DNA of 64,000 nt from Rutidosis leptorrhynchoides (Eukaryota; Streptophyta; Magnoliopsida; Asterales; Asteraceae): assembly GCF_046630445.1 (NCBI RefSeq), contig NC_092338.1, forward strand, positions 336,931,001 through 336,995,000, given 5' to 3'. Below, in pieces: positions 36,663 through 48,243 of this stretch. Numbering within the stretch: position 1 is the first letter of the stretch; each line of letters begins with the position of its first letter. Made by a program: the position numbers and the translations under genes. The notes under the pieces are model-generated. The model was given only the letters and a program-made list of their open reading frames with translations, was not told where the DNA came from and ran no database searches.

Positions 36663-39600
36663 ATGATATTAAGAAGAGTGATAGGTATGATGATGGGTTG
36701 TTTTGGCATTAGCTGTTTGAAAAGTGTTGATCAACCAACAAGACCAATATTACCTTCAGATTGTGATACACCATCTGCATCATCAGATGATGTTGATTCT
36801 AAATCATCATCATCATCCTCAATATCATCATCATCATCATCATCATCATCATTTTTATCATCATCAGGTAGAATTAAACTTAGTGATGGAAGGTACTTGG
36901 CTTACAAAGAAGGAGGAGTTCCCAAGAACCAATCAAATTACAGAATTATTATTGTTCATGGATTTGCAAGCAATAAAGAGATGAATTTTATGGCTTCTCA
37001 AGTACATACACATAAACCCATTATATCTATTTACATATTTTGTTTGTAAATCTATATACTCCGTACTTTATTGCATTTTTTGTATAAAAAGTTCATGCTC
37101 AAGTCAAAGGGCAACTAGCCTGACGATATCCAAGTAACCTAGAGTTGTGTGTTCAATCGCATTTGGAATAAACTGAAATATTTGTTGGTAGTTATGTGTT
37201 GAAATTTGTCTTAAAAATTGTCATAACCAAAAGATCAGGGGCGGATTCAGAAACTTTTTTCGATGGGGGCAAAACGTAAAAAATGGAGAAAAAAACGTCA
37301 AACTTTAACATAAAAATACAATAAAAAAATTTCGATCGTTGGGGGCGGCCGGCCCGCGTGCACCCCCTCCCTCCGCCCAAGATGGTCATCTTTCAAGGTT
37401 TTACGGACCGATGTAGATTTTAAATTCAAGAAAAGATCCGTTGAACTTTGATTTTAGAATTAGGCATAATAGTTTATGTGGTGATTGATTGTATATTTCA
37501 GAAATTAATGGATGAATTGGGGATTTACCTTGTACAATTTGATAGAGCTGGATATGGAGAAAGTGATCCATACCCAAAACGGTCACTAAAAAGCGAAGCT
37601 TCAGATATTCAGGAACTTGCTGATCAGTTGCAGCTCGGACCCAAATTCTATCTAATTGGTGTGTCTGTAGGATCTTATCCTACATGGAGTTGTGTCAAGA
37701 ACATACCTGAAAGGCACAAAAACACAATCTCTATTTCTTTCTCAATAGTGACTAGTAACAATTAGAGATGACTATTTTGACCCATTTATTTATATATGGG
37801 TCAATTTGGGTTATATGTCATCTTTAATCGCTTAAACTGGGAAAAATATTAACTGAAAATATAGGGAAACTTGCCAAAAACGCCGACTTAACAACCAAGT
37901 TAATGACCCATTTTGACCCGTTATCCAACTAGCTTTACATGTCCATTTTACCACTAATTAAGTAATAATGTTGTGGGACTAACAGTATTGAAATGGTGCA
38001 TACTTGGTCTGTTAGTCCAGGTTAGCAGGAGCGGCTCTAGTAGTTCCATTTATAAACTACAGATGGCCATCACTTCCTTACGATCTCATTCATGACGATT
38101 ACCGAAGAAATCTATCAAAATTGACGGTCTGGATTTGCCGCCATATGCCAAGATTGCTACAATGGTGGTTGACTCAGAAAATGTTCCCTTCATCATCTGT
38201 TCTTGATAGAAATCCAACTTTTTTTAGCAATAAAGACTTGGAAGTCCTGAAAAACACCCCTGGATACCAATTGCTCAGTAAGGTAAAATATTGGTTTATC
38301 TTGGAATAATTATTTTCTAATATTTTGGTAGACAGATTATCTCTGTTTTGGGGTCAATTAACCATTTTTGCATAATGAGTTTCATAACCATCACAAGCTA
38401 GCCCAGTGGTCCAGTGTTGTAAACGGCGGCCGTCTCGATCGACTAGTCGGATTGGTGACTAGCATGCCCCGTTTCACCAAAAAATGTCTAAATAATCAGT
38501 CAACGGTAAAAAGTCAAGTCAAAGTTAGTCAAAGCCTTCAGTCTTTCTGAGTCGGTCAAAGTTCATATTGCTCAAAGTTGGCTCACACTTTTAATATTTT
38601 TTAAACCCAGATTTTGTATCAAATATATACGTTTGAAATAAGTATGTTTGATCTTTACCCAAAAAAAAAAAAAAAGTTAATATTAAAATCTTATAATGAT
38701 GATTTCATTATTAGGCTAATTCCTTTGTTAAAAAAAATCAAAAAGAAAAAGAAAAAAATCTAAGCATGGTGGGTGATTTCATTAATCTAAATAATTTTGA
38801 ATTAAAATTAAATCTTATTAATTAATTATTATTATTAAATCTTATTAATAATTATTTTAATTATTAAAATTAAATAATTTTGAATTATTTTAATTAATTA
38901 ATTTGAAATGAGTACGAGAAGTTATAAAAGCTAGGCAGGAGGAAACAATTCTAAATTATATTTTAATTTACACTTTTAAATTAAAATGACAACCAATATT
39001 ATCTCTTATGATTGAATGTGGATTGTTTAATATGCATTTTAGGTGTTTGATGAAATGTTCAATTGACGAGTTTCTTAGTCGGACTTTGTGGTTCCACGAG
39101 TCATTAAACTAAATGACTTTAGCATTTACGTTCACTTAATACCTAAAACATATCATTAAACTGTTTCGTTTAAACAAACCCGTGGTTTCACGGGTCATTT
39201 CACTAGTATATATAGTATATGCTATCATATAAAAGTCAACGTCCTACTCGACCGACTAGTCTCCTTCTCGCGACTTTTCCAACCTTTGTTGGGGTCCGGA
39301 AACCTTACAAGTCACAAGAAGCATATCTTGAGTGGCAACATAAGGGTCGTAAACCGGTAACGGAATTACCCAGTTAGGACACGTACATGTAAGTAAAAGT
39401 AATAGCCCGCACCGGGTAGACCGAACATGAAAAATTTTGTTCGTTTAGCCGTATATGCATAAGGAGTTTCATACTAATGTGATTATCCTTACTTTCTTAA
39501 GATGAATTTATCAAATTTTGTCCTGAACTGCAACAGAGTAAGTTGAAAGATGAACCGATCTTTCATAGTCTTCGTAAAGACTTTGTTGTTACGTTTGGGA

Positions 39601-39869
39601 AATGGGATTTTGATCCGTTGAGTCTAGGCAACCCGTTTGGTCAAAGTCAAAGGTGTGTCCACATTTGGCAAGGTTATGAAGACAAAGTTGTACCTGTTGA
39701 AATACAAAGGTATATTGCAACAAGGCTCCCATGGATCAAGTACCATGAAGTTCCTGATGGTGGACATTTGCTTGTGTATGATAGTCATGTTTGTGAAGCC
39801 ATTTTAAGGTCACTTTTACTTGGTCAAGATCCTCCTCCATTATACAAACCTAAATTTGATTCAAATTAA
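36663..39869 (+). CDS. alpha/beta-hydrolase superfamily protein, four exons
   Basis: Exons 36663-37001, 37502-37713, 38021-38282 and 39537-39869 give 381 residues with intact frame. It belongs to the plant alpha/beta-hydrolase family of unknown substrate. Visible landmarks: a polyserine run (about 48-63, a TCA repeat), the oxyanion HG at 99-100, FDRAGYGESDP (126-136), nucleophile Ser168 in GVSVG, NYRWPSLPYDLIHDDYRRNL (196-215), acid Asp320 in GYEDKVVP and His348 in DGGH. The triad is complete. The N-terminus (1-60) is weakly hydrophobic then Ser-rich and could be a targeting region. Intron 2 starts with GC (AG|GCACAA at 37714); the other introns are GT-AG. Introns 1 and 3 carry transposable elements. 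Probably a working gene; substrate unknown. Confidence 0.9.
37236..37378. mobile_element. 143-bp hAT-like MITE in intron 1
   Basis: CAGGGGCGGATTCAG at the left and CCCTCCCTCCGCCC at the right form imperfect inverted ends similar in type to the element at 9053. AAAGAT before and AAGAT after may be the degraded target duplication. Confidence 0.6.
38412..39288. mobile_element. 877-bp hAT-like element in intron 3
   Basis: Ends CAGTGTTGTAAACGGCGG and (inverted) CAAAGGTTGGAAAAGTCGCG resemble those at 29734. CGACTAGTCGG and its relative CGACCGACTAGTC lie just inside both ends. Flanks CAGTGGTC and TTGGGGTC match at 5 of 8, so the duplication is degraded. Contains a Helitron 3' end. Confidence 0.65.
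39178..39206 (+). mobile_element. Helitron 3' terminus inside the intron 3 element
   Basis: Perfect 7-bp stem ACCCGTG/CACGGGT, loop GTTT, then CATTTCA and CTAG followed by T. A degenerate similar hairpin lies near 39085. It differs in stem sequence from 34822 while keeping the same layout. Confidence 0.75.
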
Positions 39870-40026
39870 TGATTCTTGTAACTCTGATAGGTAAATTATT
39901 TGAGAAATGTATCATATGTTTGCTTTAGTTTTAGTTGCTTTAATCTTGTGACTTCTTCTTCTATACAAGACTCAGATTCAAGTACATTAATTAAAACATT
40001 TATTTGTGAACATGTCAATCTTGATG

Positions 40027-40038
40027 ATGATGATGATG

Positions 40039-40124
<86 letters not shown>
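40027..40124 (+). repeat. (GAT)n/(TTA)n microsatellite
   Basis: GAT units passing into about 27 TTA units, 160 bp after the hydrolase stop codon. Confidence 0.95.
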
Positions 40125-40127
<3 letters not shown>

Positions 40128-40378
40128 TTTCTATTTTCAACCAAACTAACATTACTCCCATATACTAAATAATTATGGTGAAAAGTTAGGTGCTGTTTAT
40201 TTTTTAAGATGTTTTATGTCTTATGTCTTTAACCATGTCTGCCAAAGAAGATGTGGTCATGAAGTCTGCAAACTGAAAATAGAAGACTGTTTGTTTTTTT
40301 GTCTGTCAAATTTCAAGTTACACTATTATATTTTTACCAAATCTCCACTCACAAAAGTCTCACATCAATTTACGATTA

Positions 40379-40453
<75 letters not shown>
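40379..40453 (+). repeat. (TTA)n microsatellite
   Basis: About 24 TTA units. Confidence 0.95.
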
Positions 40454-40489
40454 GAAATATTAAAAAAAATATTATTATCAATGTTATTA

Positions 40490-41648
40490 TTCGCAGATAT
40501 GAAACCACATCTGCGAATATCTGTCTATTCGGTGCATCAAACAAGAGAAAAACAAAAGAAATTACTTTTATTTATTTATTTTGTATATTGCGTTTTTCTT
40601 CCAGTCCGAACTTTTACGATTTCGCCATTCGGACTGCGGGGGAGTGTTAGACCTATTAGGTTAGACCCAAGTCCGATTGTGGGCTTGGGTCCATTAGGGT
40701 TTCTTAGTATATTAGGGTTTGTAATCCCTATATATATCGCATCAATAATACAATAACATTCACAGGTTCAATTGTTCAACATGGTATCCGAGCCAGTGCT
40801 CTAACTATGTGACCCTCTTCTATTTCATGTTCGTGATCCTCCGGTCACTTTTCAAGTGATACGGAGGGATATAACTTTATCAACTTTTTTTCTTGTTATT
40901 ATTTTTCGTTTACTTAATTGTTTTTCATTAGGTAGTCGACAACCGTTGCAACAATTAGAAAAGCACCACCGATTCATTTACTTTTCATAAACCAATTAAT
41001 ACCTCTTATCTACATCTTTCTTTGTTTTTCAATTTCATGCAAATTCATAAACCCCAAAATTGTATTTTATGATCCGTAGCCGTGAAAGATTATTCAACTC
41101 ATATTATATTAAGCCACTATCAATATTAAGCCATCTACGTTCAACGTGCATCATGTAACCCTACGGCGGAATCATCTTTTTTTCTTTTTTCTTTTTTTTA
41201 TTAGTTGCTAATAAATAATCGGTGTGGGGCTGAGCTGCCTAGCCTGACTAGGTTCCAAACCCCGAAAAAAGGGAATATATTCAAAAGTTTTATTTGCAGC
41301 TTTGATGAAGATTGTTATCCCTTAAGCAAAGCATGCCACGACGTATAAAAAAAACATTACTGAAAAGGAAACGCAGTCAAGCAAGATTCAACGATATCTA
41401 CGAATATCAGTCTATTCGGTGCAACAAATGGAAAAAAATGTTTTATTTGTTTTTTAAGTCTTTTGTTCCAGTCCGAACTTTCGTGATTTCGTCGTTCGGA
41501 CTGCGGGGGAGTGTTAGACTATAATAAGGCCCAAGTCTGTATGTGGGCTTAGGGTCCATTAGGTTTTACCATTAGGGTTTTGATATGTACTCTATATATA
41601 TCGTTATGATAATGAATAATAATTCACGGGGTTTTCTATTATGTAACA
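40490..41648 (+). mobile_element. tandem TRIM: internal end - LTR - internal - LTR
   Basis: Two 137-bp LTRs (40645-40781, 41512-41648) start TGTTAGAC and end CAACA/TAACA. A primer site TGGTATCCGAGCCAGTGC follows the first, and a GCGGGGGAG purine tract precedes both. The about 150 bp before each LTR are homologous (CTGTCTATTCGGTGCATCAA and its match, then the PPT hairpin), so two 3' ends are present while an LTR to the left of the first unit is missing. No coding capacity. A TRIM that has expanded by LTR-LTR recombination is the best reading. Confidence 0.8.
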
Positions 41649-42203
41649 CAAAGACATATACTCCGTAATGTGAAGAAATCAAAATGGTTCAAACTTTTAT
41701 TTATTCATTGGATTTCATACAGCATAAACAAATAGAGATATACTTCGTAATCGAAGTTCTCCTTTCTTCCCAAATTGAGATGAAATTGCAAAACAGGTGG
41801 GTTAGTTTTCTTCTCAAATGAGATGAAATCAAACAAGATATTAAATCCAAACACTAGAGTGTAGCCGGAGGTGGTGTCTTCGTAGGTGGCAATGCCGGAG
41901 GTAGTGCCACCGGAGCTGATGGTGGTCGGAATTGATAGTGACCGGAGGTGATAGAGCTGGATGAATGGAATGTGGAAGGTGGGTGGAGCTGGTGAAATAG
42001 ATCTGGAGATAAGAGAAATAGATGGAAAATAATTGGATTAAAATGTCTTCTAAAATGAGAAGCACTATTTTAGGTCTTCTAGTTTGAAGACATCTTTTTT
42101 TGTCTTATATCTTCGAAAAAACAAACCATCTGCAATTAAAACATCTGCCCGCCCGCAGACATAAGATATAATAAGGTCCGCGAAAGAAAAAACAAACACC
42201 ACC

Positions 42204-43081
42204 TTACTATTAACATGAGTAAATTTGCTATTTTTCAGTTTTTTCTTTCATCACGGAATCCACAGATGTCATTATGACGTCATCATCTTTTTTTCCTTTT
42301 TTGCTTCTTTCCTTTTTTGGCTGTTTTATTGCCCAACCAGTATCATACTAGTCGCTGATCAGTAAAGAAACAGGATAGAAAATGGGTCTTTCAACTAATT
42401 GAGTGGGCTTAAATTTGATATATGGACAAAGAAGTAATAATGGGCTTACAGATAATTGAGAAGAAAGCAACTATGGGCTTATGGATAATAGAAAAAAATA
42501 GTAATGGGCTAATGAACCAATGACAATTAAGGTTGTTGGTGACGAACAGGGAATATAAGAGGGAGGCCAAGCAGAGGCGGCGCAGTAACCTGTTCTTTGG
42601 ATTTTGACCGACTACACACTGAAACTAACGGAGGTTCAATTTGATTTTAATTTCCAGAATTTTAAACAAATATTTTCAATTATTATTTGTTGATGCAAGT
42701 GTAAAATTTTTGTGTGCTTTATTTATTAGATTATGTGTTCAAATCAAATTATGAAATAATTAGTTTGCATTTGCCTAGACTAATAACTTTAGTGTTGTTG
42801 AATGAATGTACACATGTTTTGATGGATTGTTTTTGTACGATAATTTAAACCTTAAATAAAAGAACCATTTTTTTTACTTTTGGCATTATTTATTTGATTT
42901 AATTGGTGAATGGTGATTATGTTTGTGGGGGATCAACCCATTAATTTTATTATTACTATTTACAATTGCTTAGGTTAGCAGTAGGAATTGTGGGATTATC
43001 TGGATCAAATAGACGAATTATATTTAACAAGGAGATTATCACCAAAATGCCCTTTTTTTTAAGCATGTTGACTGACAGTCC
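42204..43081. other. intergenic spacer
   Basis: No ORF of note. Around 42545-42640 a TATA-like ATATAAGAGGG followed by a GC-richer stretch resembles a promoter with first exon, but no coding sequence follows. It may be the non-coding 5' end of the MULE or of a lost gene. Confidence 0.35.
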
Positions 43082-43109
43082 TTAAAAAAAAAAAGTTGAC
43101 AATTTGCCC

Positions 43110-43250
43110 TCGCAAGGCGCAAGACTCCTTGCATCCTTGCGTCTTTGCGACCTTGCGTTACTTCCAAACGCAACAAACAGCCTTGCGTCCTTGCATATTG
43201 CGTCTTGCGACTTGCGCCTTTGCGTCTTGCGTCTTGCGTCTTATCCCGAT
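43110..43250 (+). repeat. cluster of CTTGCGTC words in front of the MULE transposase
   Basis: About a dozen copies of CTTGCGTC/CCTTGCG with three or four complements (CGCAAGG, ACGCAA). The same words fill introns at 45335-46416. Confidence 0.85.
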
Positions 43251-43441
43251 AAGATTTTCATGATTTCGTGGATAAGATTTTGTACGATTTTTGTACTATT
43301 ACGGATAACTTTTTTATTTCTTTCTTTGTTATTATACCTGGAACTACATATTACCAGCTCCATTTTCACTTCATTTCCTTCATTTCCACATAAATCATAT
43401 AATTTCAAGCGTCATTAAGGTAACTTTCTTTGTTTTAAATA

Positions 43442-44724
43442 ATGAGTTTTAGTGATAATGAAACCTTTGTTATTCATATATGTTGTGGTGGTTTTTTTCA
43501 ATTTATTAATAACTTACCTATGTATTTGCCTCTAGATTGTTTTAGAACACGATTAAAACTCCCAGTTGCTCCCCAAAAACCAATTACTCGAAGAATATTG
43601 TTAAAAAATGTTCTTAGAAAAATTAATTTGCCACCTAATGCTCCTGTTTCAATGAGATATGTTGTCGATAATCTTGTTTTTGATATTACTGATGATTATG
43701 AAGACTTTCGTGATTTTCTACAACATGCAATATCAAATGCTCCTATTAATATTTACATTGTCGACAAAGTTACAATGCATCAACTCCCAGAAAACTTACA
43801 GTCAGTGCAAATCCTACCAATACACAATGTCCATCAAAACCTACCAACACACGATGTCCAACAAAACCTACCAACAAACGAGGAGAGCACAAACCTTCAG
43901 ACACCCAATTTGGAAGAAGCACGACCTGAAGTAACATCTCCAAACACAGAAGAGTTTGATTTCTTCAACTATGGAGTTGAGAACGTATGTAAAATTAAAA
44001 AAACAAATCACCCTTTTGAATCAGTTGTCGCGTCTAGTGCTTCGGAGGAAGAAAATGACAGAGAAGATCAAGATGAAGATGAAGAAGAGGAAGAAAAAAA
44101 GGATGTATTCTGGAATATGCCACTTTTATTGAGTGAGCATGACCAAGAGACTGAATCTACGAGCCAAATAACAACCAGTTATAGAGTATCCGATTTGATT
44201 AAAGTTCGACAAACTTTTTTAAACAAGGATGATTTTGTAAACCATCTATACACAAAATGTCTTGAAGAAAACTTCCAAATTAAGCTTGTAAAGTCGGACA
44301 AATCTCGATTCACCGCTAAATGCATGTTGCCAAATTGTGAGTGGAAATGTAGTGCATACAAAATACGCCACACTGACAACTTCATCGTAAAGAAATTGCA
44401 TGACGTACACACATGCTCACGTACCCAAATTATGGGAAATAATAAACATGCAACCAAAAAGGTGCTAGGAAGTATTCTGATGGAATCGTTCAAAGCCGCA
44501 AATCGAGACTATAACCCAAAAGATATACGTGATGATGTTGGCAACCGTTTTCAGGTGAGCATTTCTTACAATCAAGCATGGAGAGCCAAGTGTCATGCAA
44601 TAGAGATGCTCCGTGGCAGTATGGATGACTCGTTCCGAATGCTTCCCATTTATCTTCATAACATTAAGATTCATAACCCAGGAAGCATGACAAATGTGGT
44701 GACTGACAATGAAAATAGATTCGT
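43442..44724 (+). pseudogene. MULE (MuDR-type) transposase, N-terminal part only
   Basis: A single open frame from ATG 43442. Residues 1-110 form a PB1/ubiquitin-like N-terminus common in plant MULE transposases, followed by a Gln/Asn/Pro repeat (about 115-145) and an acidic stretch (about 200-220). The Mutator DNA-binding domain is at about 255-330 with C-x4-C-x-W and the H-x-C pair (VHTC). The frame reaches SISYNQAWRAKCHAIE and GSMTNVVTDNENRF and then runs into unrelated sequence at about 44725, before the DDE catalytic domain and SWIM zinc finger. It cannot be an active transposase. The breakpoint is shared with the converging passenger gene, so one internal deletion removed the middle of the element. 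The frame itself is undamaged, suggesting a recent deletion. Confidence 0.85.
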
Positions 44725-44725
44725 G

Positions 44726-46427
44726 ATCTCCTCTGCTTCAGGATTAGATGTATCCCCCTTCTCCTCCTCCTGAGTGTCATCATCATAAAAGGACTTGAAT
44801 TTCTCTAGTTGATTGAGGAAACCCAATGGCATAATCGTCCATCGAGAACTACATGTATAATCTGCAATCGAAAACTGAGGACTCGAGGACATCTGGCTAG
44901 CTCGGGGCAAAAACCTCTGCCGAAATCTCAACAGGAAGGTAGCCCATCCATCAATATGCTATAATCAGATCAAGTTGATTATGAATGTTATAAAGCAAAA
45001 ACAAAACATGCCATAAGTTTATAATTATTAACAAACTTACTATGTTTTCCAAATAACCAGAAAATGCAATTCCCAGTAAACGTTTCCAAAACTCAGCATC
45101 AAGAAAGAGGAAGGTTTCATTTTGGAAAATGAACATGCAACGCGTATCTTGCTTATTGAGGATTAGTGATTTCAAATCTTTTGCTGGCCCCACATGCTTC
45201 CTTTGATCTCTCCATGCATTTGGTGGTGGTGGTTGCAAAGTTCCTTGATCGTTTATAAATTTATCAACCATGGACCAAATTTCCTCCTCACCAACCCAAT
45301 CCTTTTCCTTCCTTTTTCTCTTCCTTTCCTTTTTCTGTGTAAAGTAAAAAAAATTAGTAATAAAGACGCAAAGACGCAAGAATTGTCTTGCGTCCGTGTA
45401 ATGCAGACGCAAATACGCAAGATAGGTCTTGCGTCCATCAGTGAAGTATACGCAACCACGCAAGGAAACTGTGTAATGCAGACGCAAATACGCAAGGTAG
45501 GTCTTGCGTCCATCAGTGAAGTATACGCAACCACGCAAGGAAACTGTGTAATGCAGACCCAAATACGCAAGGTAGGTCTTGCGTCCAACATTGAAGTATA
45601 CGCAAAGACGCATGGAGATCCTTGCGTCATACACTCACCTCAATCTGTTCTGGTTGTTTTTCTGCTTCACTAACCAATGGCAAATCACCAGTTTCTTTAG
45701 GCTTTTCTGTAGGCTTTTCAGTATCAACGGCTTGTTTATCAAGTGACAAATCACCATCTTGTGACACCAGAGCCACATTCTCATCTTGTTTATCAACAGC
45801 TTTTTCTGTAGGCTTTTCAGTATCCATTGGCAACACATTCTCAGCTTCTTAAGTCACTTGATGAGAAACTTTCAGCCTTTTTACTCTCGATGCTACTTCG
45901 TCAGACAACTGTATAATATCTATAAGTCAGCAAACATACGCAAGGACGCAAGGATAGTGTTGCGTCTGTGTAATGCAAACGCAAACACGCAAGATATATC
46001 TTGCGTAACGCAAAACGCAAGGTCATTTAAACATGATACGCAAGGATGCAAATAAAACCTTGCGCCTGGTGAATGTTAAAGACATACCTTCTCCAATGGT
46101 TTTCTATAGCCCGGCGTTGTGAAAGGGGAGTTTAAAACATGAGTGAGTCTTCTTTCTCTTTTCCCACGTCTAACAACCCTCGGAGATGTATCATTGTCAG
46201 AGAAAGATCGAGGATCCACACATGCATCCTCGTTATCAACATACTATAATTAACAAAACGCAAAAAATAAGTAGAGATAATTAACAAAACGCAAGACGCA
46301 AGGTCGCAAATAGATCCTTGCGTCTGCGATAGCGATAGGCGCAAGGACGCAAGGAAAACCTTGCGCCTATATTATAAGCAAGACGTAAGAACGCAAACAA
46401 CCTTGCGCCTATTTACCTGATGGTGTT
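44726..46427 (-). pseudogene. MULE passenger gene, multi-exon, truncated at both ends
   Basis: Minus-strand exons, with GT-AG signals, are about 46427-46417, 46242-46088, 45908-45639, 45334-45038 and 44957-44726. They encode SFSDNDTSPRVVRRGKRERR, a Glu/Lys/Pro linker with TEKPTEK repeats, a basic KKERKRKRKEKDW segment, VDKFINDQGTLQPPPP, FLDAEFWKRLLG and HIDGWATFLLRFRQ...FSIADYTCSSRWTI. This resembles proteins linked to plant MULEs that carry an Ulp1-type protease further downstream; here that part is deleted at the junction near 44725 (inference). A stop near 45852 breaks exon 3, and an LTR inserted at 46428 cuts exon 1. Three introns consist largely of CGCAAG words. Confidence 0.6.
45335..45638 (-). 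repeat. intron made of about three tandem 83-bp repeats
   Basis: Unit: TGCAGACGCAAATACGCAAG, a short spacer, TCTTGCGTCC, then GTATACGCAACCACGCAAGG. CGCAAG and CTTGCG arms can pair within each unit. Confidence 0.85.
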
Positions 46428-47152
46428 TGTAACAACCCAACCCGTTAACCAACCAATAACGCGGAATAAAAAAAAATTTCTTTGTGCAGCAAATGGCGCG
46501 GCGCGCCATGACCCCGCGCGGCGCGCAAAAGGGCCTGGACAGGCTGCTGTCCCAAAAAGTCCCAAATGCGAAAATGTTTGACCACTTCCCGACACATTTA
46601 GACTAAACGGTTTTCACAACATATTATAATAGTTAAAACTAACACGTTCCATCAATAAAAAGGGTTTTACGACACCGGGCCCACATATGCCCAAATTACC
46701 CTTTAAGTACCAATTTCAAGTTTTCGACCACACGACTTTTAACACAAAATAAAGCCGAGCATGGCGATTGGGGATACGCTACCCAATCCTAATCAATTCA
46801 AAAGCAAGCCTTCTAAAGCAACAACGCGAGTCCACTAGTCCCACGCTTACCCGAGCCACCGCATCCATGCAAATCTATAAAAAGGTAAACAACGAGAGGG
46901 TAAGCTTACGCTTAGTGAGTGAGAATATACTACATACATATATATGCATAAAATGGACACGCCACACAAAACCAAATACCGCATACCGGAGCATCCAAGC
47001 ATAAAGGCAAGCTAGTCTAAGCATAAAAATCACTAAGCAACGAGCTAAAGATACATCAACAAAATATAAATTCACCAACAACGATGTGAACAATGCCAAT
47101 AAGCTACACCCGGAGGGTTAGCTACATCACGACGATACAACATTATATGTAT

Positions 47153-47242
<90 letters not shown>

Positions 47243-48243
47243 ATAACATAATTTGCTTACGCTTACAGCACAATAACCATGGTTAACCAATCGTACAAGG
47301 GAATGGCGCTCGCGAAAACGCCATCGGTGTTCATAACATCCGTTAGGGTACTTAACACCTCGTAACACTAACCCCTAGGGTGGCACCTTAACACCTCGGC
47401 ACTTCACCCCGAGTGGCATCTTAACACCTCGATGCTTCACTCATTATTTTACGGAGTGGTGTCTTAACACCTCGACACTACACCCCTAGGTGGCATCTTA
47501 ACACCTCGATGCTTCACCCTGAGTGGCATCTTAACACCTCGATGCTTCACTCATCACGTGAAACGTGGTGTCTTAGCACCTCGACACTACACATTTCACG
47601 CTACAACAAATAGATACATTATATACCTACACATATAATTATTCCACTCACTATATTAACCCTTCGTCATTGGGGTTATATAAGTCCACATCACACGCCC
47701 ATGTGATAACGTACACACAAAGTGTGCACCTCGCCAAAGTGGTCAACCAAAACGCACAACCGTGCCAATTGGACCTATACACAAGTCCAACAATTCCACC
47801 TATACGAGAAGCGAGCTCTATAAGCGAGAACCCCTTCACCCGACCCGCACCCATCCTACACATACATATGCATGTAGGATATTAACACTCACCTTGTCGC
47901 CTTGAAGAATGCTACCGAATAATCTGCAATCGCCGATGGAATCTACCTAATCCATTTATCACATAACAAGTAACACAATTAGGGTGGATATACAAATCAA
48001 CCCAAATTGACAACTAGTGCAATTTCGACCCAAATGCACTTCCAAGCACAAACCGCGCCCAAACTAACCAATAATCACTAACACAAGTGAGAATGGTCCT
48101 AATATGCCAATTAAACCCAATCATAGGTGTTAAACACCTATCTTGCCCAAAATGACACTTAAACCCAAATTTGACCCATAAGAAGTCAATATCACGCCAT
48201 TAGCAAGTTTTGACACCAAAACATATTTAACTCGGTTCTATGC
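46428..48243 (+). repeat. LTR fragment related to the solo LTR at 18061
   Basis: Starts TGTAACAACCC and shares, in order, a GC-word pair (46495-46526), GACCACTTCCCGACACATTTAG, the TATA block CTATAAAAAGGTAAACAACG (46876), an (AT)n tract (47158-47240) and a palindromic minisatellite (47375-47590, GTGTCTTAACACCTCGACAC units). It is interrupted at 48243 by the Athila-type element; its remainder would lie beyond the window. Confidence 0.8.
47158..47240. repeat. (AT)n microsatellite
   Basis: About 41 AT units inside the LTR fragment. Confidence 0.95.

Larger units (their letters stand above)
40189..42203. mobile_element. PIF/Harbinger-like element containing a TRIM array
   Basis: Ends GGTGCTGTTTATTTTTT and (inverted) GGTGGTGTTTGTTTTTT, flanked by TTA on both sides (40186-40188, 42204-42206). 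Both arms share ATCTTATGTCT and GACTGTTTG/GACATC-type words. Without the TRIM array it would be about 850 bp. No transposase. Confidence 0.6.

Noticed and set aside
39064..39110. Second Helitron 3' end (hairpin near TTGTGGTTCCACGAG)
   Set aside because: Stem is imperfect and CTAA is followed by A; probably a decayed relative.
43104..43418. 104-codon ORF before the MULE transposase
   Set aside because: Translation of the CTTGCGTC repeat cluster.
45194..45673. Plus-strand ORF opposite the MULE passenger gene
   Set aside because: Repeats in it are the intron repeats; the minus strand has exons with proper splice signals.
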